DNA of 64,000 nucleotides. Source: BMS3ABIN04 sp964553325 (lineage in GTDB: Bacteria > Bacteroidota > Ignavibacteria > Ignavibacteriales > Melioribacteraceae). The first letter of the stretch is position 1. Every line of letters begins with the position of its first letter. The position numbers were made by a program, and so were the translations under genes. The stretch lies in the NCBI GenBank assembly GCA_964553325.1, contig CAZKKI010000023.1, positions 5,212-69,211 of the forward strand, written 5' to 3'. The notes below the pieces were generated by a model, which was not told the DNA's origin, searched no databases, and saw nothing but the letters and a program-made list of their open reading frames with translations. Shown here one piece after another: positions 28,597-37,378 of the stretch.

Positions 28597-28962
28597 TCAC
28601 TTCATTAAAATATATGCTAAATAAATGCTTAACAAAGTTACGGTTACGTTCAAAATAACATTTAATCCGGCAAAAAGAAACTCCGAATCTCTTAGTAAAT
28701 TTATCGTTTCCAATGAAAATGTTGAAAACGTTGTAAAACCGCCGCAAAACCCGATTGCAAGTAAAAGTTTTAATGTAGGACTCAACAATTCTTTGTCGTC
28801 AAAGCCGAAAATAAGAATACCGAGTAAGAAACTGCCTATAACGTTTACGGTCAAAGTCCCGAACGGAAAATATGAAGGTAAAAATCTGTAAACAACGGCG
28901 GATAGCCAATATCGAAGCGTTCCGCCTAATCCGGCACCAATTCCAACTAACAAATAATTCAT
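28597..28962 (-). CDS. crcB: fluoride channel CrcB/Fluc
   Basis: A 121-residue inner-membrane protein with four hydrophobic helices. The family signature GFCGGFTTFSTFS is intact, as is the N-terminal GIGAGLGGTLRYWLS and the second-helix GSFLLG. It exports fluoride as a dual-topology dimer in characterised members. The ATG at 28962 gives the usual MNYLLVGIGAG beginning; an ATG 11 codons upstream (28995) is possible. No fluoride-riboswitch motif is visible in the leader, which runs to the divergent DUF4097 gene. Confidence 0.93.
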   Translation of the reverse strand: MNYLLVGIGAGLGGTLRYWLSAVVYRFLPSYFPFGTLTVNVIGSFLLGILIFGFDDKELLSPTLKLLLAIGFCGGFTTFSTFSLETINLLRDSEFLFAGLNVILNVTVTLLSIYLAYILMK

Positions 28963-29060
28963 AGTTCCTAAAAAATTTTTATCAAAAATTAACATTTTAT
29001 TTTATAAATATTACTTTATTTTTTTTTCGAATCGTGTAACTTTTTGTGTTTTTGTAAGTC

Positions 29061-29068
29061 TAAATTTG
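29061..29068 (+). promoter_or_regulatory. possible -7 element of the DUF4097 gene
   Basis: TAAATTTG exactly matches the Bacteroidota -7 element TAnnTTTG and lies 23 bases before the start. No clear TTTG element is found at the right distance upstream, so it is only a partial promoter match. Confidence 0.35.
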
Positions 29069-29091
29069 CGTAACAAAAAAGGAGGGATCAA

Positions 29092-30015
29092 ATGAATAAA
29101 AATAAAATAACGGGATTTTTTATAACCGTTGCGTTTGTTTTCGTCTCGCTGGGATTTGTTACCGTGCGAACGGTTTCGGCAAGCGATTTGGAATTAATTA
29201 AGGAAAAAGTTTTCAGTGTAGAGCCGGGTGGAGATTTTGTTTTGGATACCGAAGGCGGGGATGTTACGGTTAACAGTTGGGATGAAAGCAAAGTGGGAAT
29301 AAAAATTTTTGGAAATTCAAAAGCAAAGAAAAGATTTACGTTTTCTTTTGAAAATACCGGCGATTATGTGAAAGTAACGGGCAAAAAACACGGTTCGTCT
29401 ATTTTCAACTGGTTTTCTACGGAAAAATTACGGTACGAAGTTTTATTACCGAAAGAATTTAATTCGAATATCCGCACTGCCGGCGGTGATGTGAAAATCC
29501 GGGAGCTTAACGGAGAGATTGTTATTACAACATCCGGAGGTGATATTAAAGTTAAATCTATTCAAGGCTCGGTGGAAGCCAAAACTTCCGGCGGTGATAT
29601 CCGCGTTATCGATGCACGCGGTGAAATATCATTAAAGACTTCCGGTGGCGATATTAATTGCAGTTCGGTCGAAGGTGAAGTAATCGCAAAAACATCCGGC
29701 GGAGACATAGATTTGAAAGATGTGTCTGGAAAAGTAACTTCTAGCACGGCGGGCGGAGATATTTCATTGGCTTACGTAGGTAAAAACAAAGGGATTGAGC
29801 TTTATACAAGCGGCGGCGATATTAAAATTTCCGTGCCCGATGATTTTTCCGCAGATATTAGTTTGAAAACAGTAGGCGGTGAGATACAAGTCGATTTGGA
29901 AAATTTGAACAACGTGCAGACGTCGCGTTTCTCTTTTTCCGCCAGTGTTGGAAATTCCACTATTCCGCTTATTGCTAAAACTACCGGAGGAGACATCACC
30001 GTAGTCGCATTTTAG
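29092..30015 (+). CDS. DUF4097-type beta-strand repeat protein, exported
   Basis: A 307-residue protein with an N-terminal hydrophobic signal sequence (residues 8-27, ending TVSAS). From residue 45 on it is built of about ten repeats carrying GGD or GGE (TEGGDVTV, TAGGDVKI, TSGGDIKV and so on), spaced roughly 20-25 residues. This pattern suggests a right-handed beta-solenoid with stacked GGD turns, as in the DUF4097 / adhesin-like family. It is probably periplasmic or surface-exposed. GGAGGG precedes the ATG. The function is unknown. Confidence 0.8.
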   Translation: MNKNKITGFFITVAFVFVSLGFVTVRTVSASDLELIKEKVFSVEPGGDFVLDTEGGDVTVNSWDESKVGIKIFGNSKAKKRFTFSFENTGDYVKVTGKKHGSSIFNWFSTEKLRYEVLLPKEFNSNIRTAGGDVKIRELNGEIVITTSGGDIKVKSIQGSVEAKTSGGDIRVIDARGEISLKTSGGDINCSSVEGEVIAKTSGGDIDLKDVSGKVTSSTAGGDISLAYVGKNKGIELYTSGGDIKISVPDDFSADISLKTVGGEIQVDLENLNNVQTSRFSFSASVGNSTIPLIAKTTGGDITVVAF

Positions 30016-30021
30016 GTGAAT

Positions 30022-30043
30022 GGCGCAAATTTAATTTTGCGCC
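30022..30043 (+). terminator. hairpin after the DUF4097 gene
   Basis: GGCGCAAA (30022-30029) pairs with TTTGCGCC (30036-30043) around a 6-base loop, 7 bases after the stop. Only a weak T-rich run (GATTTATCTT) follows, so termination efficiency is uncertain. It may also serve the minus-strand remnant that ends at 30047. Confidence 0.6.
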
Positions 30044-30046
30044 GAT

Positions 30047-30211
30047 TTATCTTAACGTGAAAACTTCGCTGTAAATCTCCGTGTTGTTTTTTTCGGACGA
30101 ATACCGATAATAAATAACCACTTGACCGCCCGCCTTTAATTTGCATCCGACTAAAAGCTACCGGCGTCGATTATTTGCATAAATTTCCAGTTTTACGTTA
30201 ATGTGTTGCAT
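30047..30211 (-). pseudogene. probable gene remnant with an internal stop
   Basis: On the minus strand, an ATG (plus 30209-30211) opens 17 codons, then an in-frame TAG, then 36 codons reading through KLKAGGQVVIYYRYSS to a TAA at 30047-30049. The downstream half has the look of a real protein C-terminus (alternating hydrophobic strand, charged tail ending EVFTLR). Upstream, the frame one base away reads MQIIDAGSF directly into LVGCKLKAGG if one T is added to a T4 run, so a single-base deletion may have broken the gene. The rest of the 310-base gap (30016-30325) shows only the hairpin at 30022-30043. The parent family is not recognised. Confidence 0.4.
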
Positions 30212-30325
30212 AACCGATTAATTGCCTTTTCTTAAATGATAAAAAATATAAAATTTGGTATGTTTCTATCGGGATATATTTTCTTAACTTATATAATTTG
30301 AAAATTTGATATAACGGAAAAGCAG

Positions 30326-31312
30326 ATGAGAAAACTAAAGATAGGCGTAATCGGAACCGGACATTTGGGAAAGCTGCATACGAAATTTTTTAAAAATATT
30401 TTAAGAAGTGATTTAATCGGAGTGTACGATAAAAATCCGGAAATTGCCGAAAGTGTGGGGAAAGAATTGGAAGTACGGGTTTTTAATTCCGTTGAAGAAT
30501 TATTAAACAATGTTGAAGCGGTGTCAATTGTTACAACAACCAGTTCGCATTACGAAATAGCTAAAAAAGCTTTGGAAACGGGAAAGCATGTTTTTATCGA
30601 AAAACCGATCACAACCAAAATAGAAGAAGCCGAAGAGCTGGTTGAAATTGCCGATGATAAAAAATTAAAATTGCAAGTCGGGCATATAGAAAGATTCAAT
30701 CCCGCTTTGCTTTCTTTGGAAAAATATCACTTGGATCCGATGTTTATTCAAACCGACCGGTTGGCACAATTCAACCCGCGCGGTACGGACGTAGCCGTGG
30801 TACTTGATTTGATGATTCACGATATAGATATAATTTTAAGTTTGATTAAAAGCAAAGTGAAAGAAATCAGAGCTTCCGGCGTTGCCGTCGTTTCCGATAA
30901 CATCGATATAGCAAATGCGAGAATTGAATTTGAAAACGGAGCCGTTGCAAATGTTACCGCAAGTCGTATTTCTCAAAAGAAAATGAGAAAGATGAGAATG
31001 TTTCAGAGGAATACTTATTTTGCGTTGGATTTTATCAGCGGAGTTTCGGAAGTTTACCGCTTGATTTCGCCGAACGATATTAACGTGGAGCATTTTTTAA
31101 CTTTCGGCGTTATCGGTGTTGGGGAAAAGAAAAAAGCGGTGGTTTACGAACAACCCGAACATAAAGAAGTAAACGCATTGAAACACGAACTCGAGTTGTT
31201 TGTTAATTCGGTTCTGGATGACGTAAAACCGGTGGTTTCCGGGAAGGACGGATTAAGAGCATTAAAAATTGCGGAAATCATAATTAAAAAAATCAAGGAA
31301 TCACAAATATGA
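30326..31312 (+). CDS. Gfo/Idh/MocA family oxidoreductase
   Basis: A 328-residue NAD(P)-dependent sugar-type oxidoreductase. The Rossmann motif GVIGTGHLGKLHTKFF is at residues 7-22, the cofactor-binding EKPITT motif near 93-98, and the second-domain GHIERFNPA and MIHDIDI motif in the middle. In Bacteroidota relatives it often lies near lipid A or envelope genes, as here. The substrate is not known. The stop overlaps the start of the next gene (ATGA), indicating coupling. Confidence 0.87.
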   Translation: MRKLKIGVIGTGHLGKLHTKFFKNILRSDLIGVYDKNPEIAESVGKELEVRVFNSVEELLNNVEAVSIVTTTSSHYEIAKKALETGKHVFIEKPITTKIEEAEELVEIADDKKLKLQVGHIERFNPALLSLEKYHLDPMFIQTDRLAQFNPRGTDVAVVLDLMIHDIDIILSLIKSKVKEIRASGVAVVSDNIDIANARIEFENGAVANVTASRISQKKMRKMRMFQRNTYFALDFISGVSEVYRLISPNDINVEHFLTFGVIGVGEKKKAVVYEQPEHKEVNALKHELELFVNSVLDDVKPVVSGKDGLRALKIAEIIIKKIKESQI

Positions 31313-31914
31313 TTAAAAGAAAAATTTTGATGTTTTTGTTGGCAACGGTGATATTGAGCGGTTGCGGAATGTACAAATCGTTAATGAATTTATCGAAGCT
31401 GAAGTTTAAACTCGAGTCGGTTAATAATTTTAAGGTTAGCGGAATCCCGGTAAGCGATAAATCGAAACTATCCGATTTTAATCCGCTCGATTTGGTTAAA
31501 TTAACTTCACAAGTTGCACAAGGAAATTTACCCGTCGATTTTACTTTGAATGTATCGGCAAAAAATCCGAATCCGGAAGCGGTGCACGGTTCGTCTACGG
31601 ATATAAAAATAGTTTCGTTCCCGTGGCGTTTGTATATAGACGATAAAGAAACGATTTCGGGTAATATATCCGAACCCGTAACCGTACCCGGCGGAAATAA
31701 AACATCGATCATCCCGCTTCAAATAAATATGAACTTAATGGAGTTCTTTTCAAATTCCAATTTAGAAAGTTTAATTAATTTAGCGTTAAAGTTGGGTGGC
31801 GGAGAAGGTGCCGCATCGCATATTAAATTGATTGCCCGGCCCGTTCTTGATACGCCGATAGGAAATATAACTTATCCGGGCGATTTGACAATTGTAGATT
31901 ACACATATAAATAA
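31309..31914 (+). CDS. LEA type 2-like lipoprotein
   Basis: A 201-residue exported protein. The N-terminal hydrophobic segment ends in the lipobox LSGC at residues 17-20, so it should be lipid-anchored in the envelope. The middle part (LPVDFTLNVSAKNPN) resembles the LEA14/water-stress fold, a small beta-sandwich. Function unknown. The start overlaps the previous stop by 4 bases and the ROK gene begins 10 bases after its end, so it belongs to the envelope cluster. Confidence 0.7.
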   Translation: MIKRKILMFLLATVILSGCGMYKSLMNLSKLKFKLESVNNFKVSGIPVSDKSKLSDFNPLDLVKLTSQVAQGNLPVDFTLNVSAKNPNPEAVHGSSTDIKIVSFPWRLYIDDKETISGNISEPVTVPGGNKTSIIPLQINMNLMEFFSNSNLESLINLALKLGGGEGAASHIKLIARPVLDTPIGNITYPGDLTIVDYTYK

Positions 31915-31924
31915 AGGTACGAAA

Positions 31925-32875
31925 ATGAAATACGTTGTAGGCGTTGATCTCGGCGGCACATCGATAAAAATCGGTTTGGTTAATTCCGAAGGCAAAATTC
32001 ATAAAAAAATTTCCGTTCCCACAAATGCTGAAAAAGGTCCTAAAGCCGTTATCAAAGAGATAAAAAAAGGTGTTCAACTAATATTAAAAGGAAGTAAGAA
32101 AAAAATTGAAGGTGTTGGTATCGGCGCACCGGGCACAATATCATTGAAAAAGGGAACGGTAGAATACCCGCCTAATTTCCCGGGTTGGGGAAGAGTACAT
32201 CTCGGCAAAATATTGCAAAATCAGCTCGATAAAAAAGTTTTTGTTGAGAACGATGCAAATACCGCTGCAATAGGTGAACTGATTTTCGGACACGGCAATA
32301 AATTCAACAGTTTCATAATGATTACACTCGGTACCGGCGTTGGCGGGGGAATTATTCTGAATCGAAAATTGTACAGAGGCGAAAGCGGAGGCGCCGGGGA
32401 AATCGGACACATTTCAATCGATTACAACGGTAAACAATGCAATTGCGGTTCAAAAGGATGCATAGAAGCTTATGTGGGAAACAATTATTTGATTGAAGAC
32501 GTCAAAAAAGAATTAATGGAAAATACGGAATCGGTATTAATAAAATTAGCGGATAATGATTTGTCGAATATTACACCTAAGCTTATTCACGATGCGGCTT
32601 TGTTGAACGACGAATACGCAATTAATAAAATTAAGGAAATCGGAACGGTTCTGGGATACGGATTAACTTCGGCAATTAATGTTCTGGATATTCCCACGGT
32701 AGTAATCGGCGGCGGTGTTGCCGGATTCGGTAAATTACTTTTCGATTCCGTCGAAAATACGATATTGGAACGTGTTCTTACCCCGTTAAAGAGTAGAATT
32801 ACGGTTAAGCATTCCAAACTTAAAAATGAAGCGGGAATTAAAGGTGCCGCGGCGTTAGTGTTTTATAAATACTAA
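31925..32875 (+). CDS. ROK family sugar kinase (glucokinase-like)
   Basis: A 316-residue cytoplasmic sugar kinase. The phosphate-binding motif GVDLGGTSIKIGLV is at residues 5-18; GIGAPG, VENDANTAAIGE with the catalytic aspartate, and the ROK zinc-binding motif CNCGSKGCIEAY are intact. Members phosphorylate glucose, N-acetylmannosamine or N-acetylglucosamine; the sequence does not decide which. The next gene, lptD, starts 17 bases later. Confidence 0.9.
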   Translation: MKYVVGVDLGGTSIKIGLVNSEGKIHKKISVPTNAEKGPKAVIKEIKKGVQLILKGSKKKIEGVGIGAPGTISLKKGTVEYPPNFPGWGRVHLGKILQNQLDKKVFVENDANTAAIGELIFGHGNKFNSFIMITLGTGVGGGIILNRKLYRGESGGAGEIGHISIDYNGKQCNCGSKGCIEAYVGNNYLIEDVKKELMENTESVLIKLADNDLSNITPKLIHDAALLNDEYAINKIKEIGTVLGYGLTSAINVLDIPTVVIGGGVAGFGKLLFDSVENTILERVLTPLKSRITVKHSKLKNEAGIKGAAALVFYKY

Positions 32876-32892
32876 GATTGTTCATCACCGGT

Positions 32893-35472
32893 ATGAGAAG
32901 ATTAAAATTATTAATTTTTGTATTCGTATTATTTCAAATCGAAACTTTATCCGGACAAACGGATACCGTTAGAACAAAAACTCCCGTAATTTCAAAAACC
33001 GGAACGGAAACCGCGGAAAAAGGTAAGTACGATATCGACGCGGTTATTTTCAGCAATGCGGCTGATTCATTAATATTCGATTTGAAATCGAAGCGAATGT
33101 TTATTTTCGGCTCCGGTGAAATTAAATATAAAAACACCGATTTGAAAAGCGGTAAAATCACGGTCGATTTTGAAAAGAATACTTTGCATGCCGAAGGAAT
33201 TGAAAAAAAGACCGATAGTACGGAAGCGAAAACAATTGAAACGCCGGTAATGATAGAAGGTTCGGAGAAGTACGAAGGCGCTGAATTAACATACAATTAT
33301 CAAACTCAACGCGGATATATTTCACAAGCCAAGCAAGAACAGGAAAACGCACGGTATAAAGGTTCGGCTGTAAAAAAAGTGGATAAAAACACTTATTTCA
33401 TAAAAGACGGAATTTATACGACTTGCGATGCCGATCCCCCGCACACCTTTTTTACCGCGAAGGAGATGAAAGTAATTCAAAAAGATAAAATTATAGCAAA
33501 ATGGATTTTTATGTATATCGGCGGTGTGCCTTTGCCCGTTCCTTTACCGTTTGCCGTTTTCCCAAATGAAACGGGTAGAAGGTCTGGAATTATTATCCCG
33601 CGTTACGGCGCCGATCCTACTCGCGGGCAATATTTTAGAAATTTCGGATATTTCTTCGCTATTAGCGATTATATGGATTTCACGATTACCGGCGACTATT
33701 ATTTGAAAGGCGGTTATGGTATGCGTACCCGCTTCCGTTATGCAAAACGATACGAGTTTAACGGAAACGTCAACGGCGGTTTTTCTAAAATTATTATCGG
33801 CGAAGAAAATGATCCCGATAGAAGAGAATCGTTCGATTGGAATCTTTCCTTGTACCATAATCAAACTTTTAATCCTACAACACGACTTGATGTTAATCTG
33901 CAATTTCAATCGTCAACGTATATTTCTAACAACAGTGTTTCATTGAACGATCTTTTACGTAAGGATATTATTTCAAATGCTACGTTCAGCAAAAGATGGG
34001 ACGAATCGGGGAACAGTTTAACCATTAACTATTCGAGAATTCAAAATTTGGAAAGCGGAAACATAACCGAAACATTGCCGAACCTTACTTTTAACAAAAT
34101 ATTATCCTATCCGTTCAGAAAAGGGAGCGGACAGGCAAAAGACATGAAATGGTATGAATATATCGGATACAGTTATTCGGGCAGTTTCAGAAATGTTAGA
34201 AAGAAAACGGACGGTAACTTGGAAATCAGAGGCGGAATTCAACATAATTTTTCCGTAAGCGCTTCTCCGAAATTGGGTTACTTCAGTATTTCGCCCCGGT
34301 TCAGTTATCAAGAAAAATGGTACAATAAGCAAATCGAAAAAAATGTCGTTATCATTCAAGAAACATCCCCGTTGGGGAAGACAAAGTTTTACGAAGTAAA
34401 AAATTTAACAGGCGAAGACACAGTAATTACAAACGATGTTAAGAAAATCGGAATTGTTAGAACATTTGATTTTTCCATAGGCGCTTCTACTAAATTATAC
34501 GGTATTTTTCAACCTAATATTTTGGGTGTTCAAGCTTTCCGTCATACTTTGGCTCCACGAATTTCTTATACGTACCGGCCAGATTTTTCAAGCGATGCGT
34601 GGGGATATTATAAATCGTTAGAGCATGCCGACGGAACAATCGAAAAGTACGATCCGTATGCTAAAGAAATATTCGGCGGAGTTGGAAAAGGCGAACGCCA
34701 GCAGATAAATTTTTCTATCGGAAATGTTTTTGAAATGAAAACCATGAAAGATCCCACGGATACAACCTCCCAAGCAAAGAAAATTACTCTTTTAAATTTG
34801 GATATCAGCTCGGGTTACAACTTTGCCGCCGATAGTCTTAAATTGGCGGATTTAAGAATAGGTTACAGAACTCAAATAGGTAAATTTTTAAGTTTTAACG
34901 GTTCTTCTGCTTACACGTTTTACGATTATAAAGACGGAAAAAAAATTAATACTTATCTTGCCAACGTGAATAAAGGGTTGTTCAGATTAACAAATTTGAA
35001 TTTTTCCGTGTCCGCATCGATTTCGGGAGATAAAATTTCCGGTGAAAAAAGAACTGGCAAAAAAGAAACACAAGAAGAGTTTACCGCATTTAAAAAATCC
35101 GATTACATTTCGGTTTACGATGAACCGGAAGCCGATTTTTCTATTCCGTGGAACTTGAGTTTGACGTATAATTTTAATTTGCGCAAGCCTACACCCGATT
35201 TTTCCGAAACCAATTCAAATCTGGGTATGAACTTGGGATTTAATCTTACGAAAAACTGGAAATTTACCGTCAGCGGAAATTACGATTTTCAAAAAAACGA
35301 ATTTGCCGCCCCGCAAGTAACAATTTATCGTGATTTACATTGTTGGGAAATGAATTTTACATGGAGACCGCTCGGAAGATACAGAGGATACAGATTCGAA
35401 ATCAGAATGAAAGCGCCGGAATTGCGTGATATCAAAGTTACAAAAACCAAAGGTTTATACTCGGGAAGATAG
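32893..35472 (+). CDS. lptD: LptD-like LPS assembly outer-membrane protein
   Basis: An 859-residue outer-membrane protein. A signal peptide (about residues 1-22, LLIFVFVLFQIETLSGQ) precedes an OstA/LptA-like beta-jellyroll region (DLKSGKITVDFEKNTLHAEG), then a long beta-barrel rich in alternating aromatic strands. The segment FPNETGRRSGIIIPRYG is typical of Bacteroidota LptD. It inserts LPS into the outer leaflet. ATG 32893 was preferred to TTG 32878. The NYN gene follows 2 bases after the stop. Confidence 0.87.
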   Translation: MRRLKLLIFVFVLFQIETLSGQTDTVRTKTPVISKTGTETAEKGKYDIDAVIFSNAADSLIFDLKSKRMFIFGSGEIKYKNTDLKSGKITVDFEKNTLHAEGIEKKTDSTEAKTIETPVMIEGSEKYEGAELTYNYQTQRGYISQAKQEQENARYKGSAVKKVDKNTYFIKDGIYTTCDADPPHTFFTAKEMKVIQKDKIIAKWIFMYIGGVPLPVPLPFAVFPNETGRRSGIIIPRYGADPTRGQYFRNFGYFFAISDYMDFTITGDYYLKGGYGMRTRFRYAKRYEFNGNVNGGFSKIIIGEENDPDRRESFDWNLSLYHNQTFNPTTRLDVNLQFQSSTYISNNSVSLNDLLRKDIISNATFSKRWDESGNSLTINYSRIQNLESGNITETLPNLTFNKILSYPFRKGSGQAKDMKWYEYIGYSYSGSFRNVRKKTDGNLEIRGGIQHNFSVSASPKLGYFSISPRFSYQEKWYNKQIEKNVVIIQETSPLGKTKFYEVKNLTGEDTVITNDVKKIGIVRTFDFSIGASTKLYGIFQPNILGVQAFRHTLAPRISYTYRPDFSSDAWGYYKSLEHADGTIEKYDPYAKEIFGGVGKGERQQINFSIGNVFEMKTMKDPTDTTSQAKKITLLNLDISSGYNFAADSLKLADLRIGYRTQIGKFLSFNGSSAYTFYDYKDGKKINTYLANVNKGLFRLTNLNFSVSASISGDKISGEKRTGKKETQEEFTAFKKSDYISVYDEPEADFSIPWNLSLTYNFNLRKPTPDFSETNSNLGMNLGFNLTKNWKFTVSGNYDFQKNEFAAPQVTIYRDLHCWEMNFTWRPLGRYRGYRFEIRMKAPELRDIKVTKTKGLYSGR

Positions 35473-35474
35473 AA

Positions 35475-35927
35475 ATGAAGCATTATATAATCGACGGGAA
35501 TAATTTAATCGGTAAAATAAAAGAATTGTTCGTGCTTCAAAAGCAAAACGGGCAGGCGGCGCGCGAAAAATTGGCGTTTATACTGGACCGGCATTTTATG
35601 AAAAGAAATGTTTCCGTTAGTTTGCATTTCGACGGTTTCCCGAAAGAACCGATAAAAACAAGCAAATTGAAAATAATATATTCGGAGAACAAACCCGCCG
35701 ACTTGTTAATTAAGGAAGAAATCGATCGTCATAAAAATCCCAAGTTGATTACCGTAGTTAGTTCCGATGCCAGCGTTTACGAATATGCGAAAGTAAATGC
35801 TTGCGGTAGAATTAAAAGCGAAGAATTTGCGCGTCAAATTTTTGAAGAAAAAGATGCATCCGAAGAAGAAGAAATAATTAAGAACATCGATAACGACGAA
35901 TTTAAAAAATTATTTGGAATCGAATAA
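35475..35927 (+). CDS. NYN-domain (YacP-like) ribonuclease
   Basis: A 150-residue protein. It starts HYIIDGNNLIG, the metal-binding Asp motif of NYN/PIN-like nucleases, then LHFDGFP and ITVVSSDASVYEYAK with the second acidic cluster. Family members include YacP/Rae1-type RNases, but the substrate is not shown here. It is the last gene of the cluster from 30326, 2 bases after lptD. Confidence 0.8.
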   Translation: MKHYIIDGNNLIGKIKELFVLQKQNGQAAREKLAFILDRHFMKRNVSVSLHFDGFPKEPIKTSKLKIIYSENKPADLLIKEEIDRHKNPKLITVVSSDASVYEYAKVNACGRIKSEEFARQIFEEKDASEEEEIIKNIDNDEFKKLFGIE

Positions 35928-35952
35928 TTAAAAATTAAATATTATAAAGTAA

Positions 35953-36711
35953 TTAAATTAACTTGATATCATCCAAAAAGGGAAGTTCATTTCTCACTTC
36001 CGCAACTTTTTCCATATTCAGTTCAACCGAAAAAATATTTTCATCGTCGTTTGCCAAAAAAATTTCGGTTCCCGCGGGATCGTAAACGGCACTGCAACCG
36101 TTGTACCGGTGAAAAGGATCGTTGCCGGTTCTGTTTACACCGATAACAAAACATTGATTTTCTATTGCTCTCGATTTTAAAAGATGTTTCCAATGTTCAA
36201 TTCGTTGAACAGGCCAATTGGCAATATCGATAATTATTTCCGTCTTTTCTTTCGCATAAAATCTGTAAAGTTCGGGAAAACGTAAGTCGTAACAAACCGA
36301 AAGTCCGATTTTAACTTTACCTATTTTTGTAACTACGGTTTCTTTTCCGGGGTTGTAATATTTGTTTTCGCCCGACATTGAGAAAAGATGGATTTTGCGG
36401 TATCGTGCGGTGATTAATCCTTTATCGTCGAAATGAATTAACGAATTGAAAATTTTTCCGTCGTCTTTTTCGATAATTCCGGCAAAAATATTTTTTTTGA
36501 GTTCAGCCGCTTTTTTTATGAAGTAAAGGAAACCCTTGCCGTCTATTTCTTCGGCAAATTGTTTAGAATGCATCGTAAAACCCGTTAAGGTCATTTCCGG
36601 AAAAATTAAAAGCGATTCTTCGGTGCAATATTTCAACAAGCCATTTAATTTTTCAATGTTTTTATCAACGCTTTCCCATTCGGGCGAATATTGAACCAGA
36701 CCGACTTTCAT
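35953..36711 (-). CDS. carbon-nitrogen hydrolase (omega-amidase-like)
   Basis: A 252-residue nitrilase-superfamily enzyme with the Glu-Lys-Cys triad: E39 in LLIFPEMTLTGF, K106 in YRKIHLF, C140 in SVCYDLRFPELYR. The length and the YDLRFPE motif suggest the omega-amidase (YafV/Nit2) subgroup, which hydrolyses 2-oxoglutaramate-type amides. It is convergent with the NYN gene and divergent from the TPR lipoprotein gene. Confidence 0.88.
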   Translation of the reverse strand: MKVGLVQYSPEWESVDKNIEKLNGLLKYCTEESLLIFPEMTLTGFTMHSKQFAEEIDGKGFLYFIKKAAELKKNIFAGIIEKDDGKIFNSLIHFDDKGLITARYRKIHLFSMSGENKYYNPGKETVVTKIGKVKIGLSVCYDLRFPELYRFYAKEKTEIIIDIANWPVQRIEHWKHLLKSRAIENQCFVIGVNRTGNDPFHRYNGCSAVYDPAGTEIFLANDDENIFSVELNMEKVAEVRNELPFLDDIKLI

Positions 36712-36865
36712 AATATTTCCGAAACTATTTTTTCGACGCTTTGTAAAAATACCAAATTCCGATATTAATTTTTACGGTGAGCGAAAGCGAAAATTATTTT
36801 AGAAAAATATAAATTTGGTTGTATATTTAATCTGGAAATTAAACAACAATAGGGTAAGGGAGACA

Positions 36866-37378
36866 ATGAGTAAAATTGTGAAAATCGGATTTCCATTATT
36901 AATACTTTTCTCATTACTAAGTTGTTCCGGTAAAAACGCGAACGAATTAATGAACGAAGGAAATAAATTTATTAAGGAAAAGAAATACTCGGAAGCTGCC
37001 GCAATATTTAAAAAGATAGTCGACGAATTTCCCGAAAGTGATTTAACTCCGGAAGCTATGTTCGAGCTTGCAAAATTATATCAAGGAAAAGTATTAAAAG
37101 ATATAGATGAAAATGAATCGCTTCGTAAAGCGGTGCGGTACTATAAGCTGATTTTTGAAAAATTTCCGGAGGCTAAGGAAGCACCGAGCGCTTTGTTTAT
37201 GGCGGGATTTATCGAGGCGAATGAACTTCATGATTTGGAAGCCGCAAAAAAGACATACAATTTATACCTCGAAAATTTTCCTAACGGTGAACTTGCCGAC
37301 GATGCCAAAATTGAATTGGCTAATCTCGGGAAATCCCCCGAGGAAATTTTAATGGAAAAACTTAAGAATTCGAAATAA
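36866..37378 (+). CDS. TPR-type lipoprotein (BamD/YfgM-like)
   Basis: A 170-residue protein starting at ATG 36866 (AGGGAG upstream), rather than a longer version from 36815. The N-terminal hydrophobic stretch ends in LLSCSG, a lipobox. The rest contains tandem TPR-like helix pairs (ANELMNEGNKFIKEKKYSEAA, then FPEAKEAPSALFMAGFI and ETF repeats), resembling BamD or CpoB-type scaffolds in the outer membrane. Its stop overlaps the next start (TAATG), so the two are translationally coupled. Confidence 0.8.
   Translation: MSKIVKIGFPLLILFSLLSCSGKNANELMNEGNKFIKEKKYSEAAAIFKKIVDEFPESDLTPEAMFELAKLYQGKVLKDIDENESLRKAVRYYKLIFEKFPEAKEAPSALFMAGFIEANELHDLEAAKKTYNLYLENFPNGELADDAKIELANLGKSPEEILMEKLKNSK

Noticed and set aside
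28963..29091. Possible fluoride riboswitch before crcB
   Set aside because: Read on the minus strand, the leader lacks the conserved core of the crcB motif and is mostly AT-rich sequence.
29230..30000. Recurring short GGCGGTGATAT-like units
   Set aside because: They encode the protein-level GGD repeats in one reading frame, so they are not a CRISPR array or noncoding repeat.
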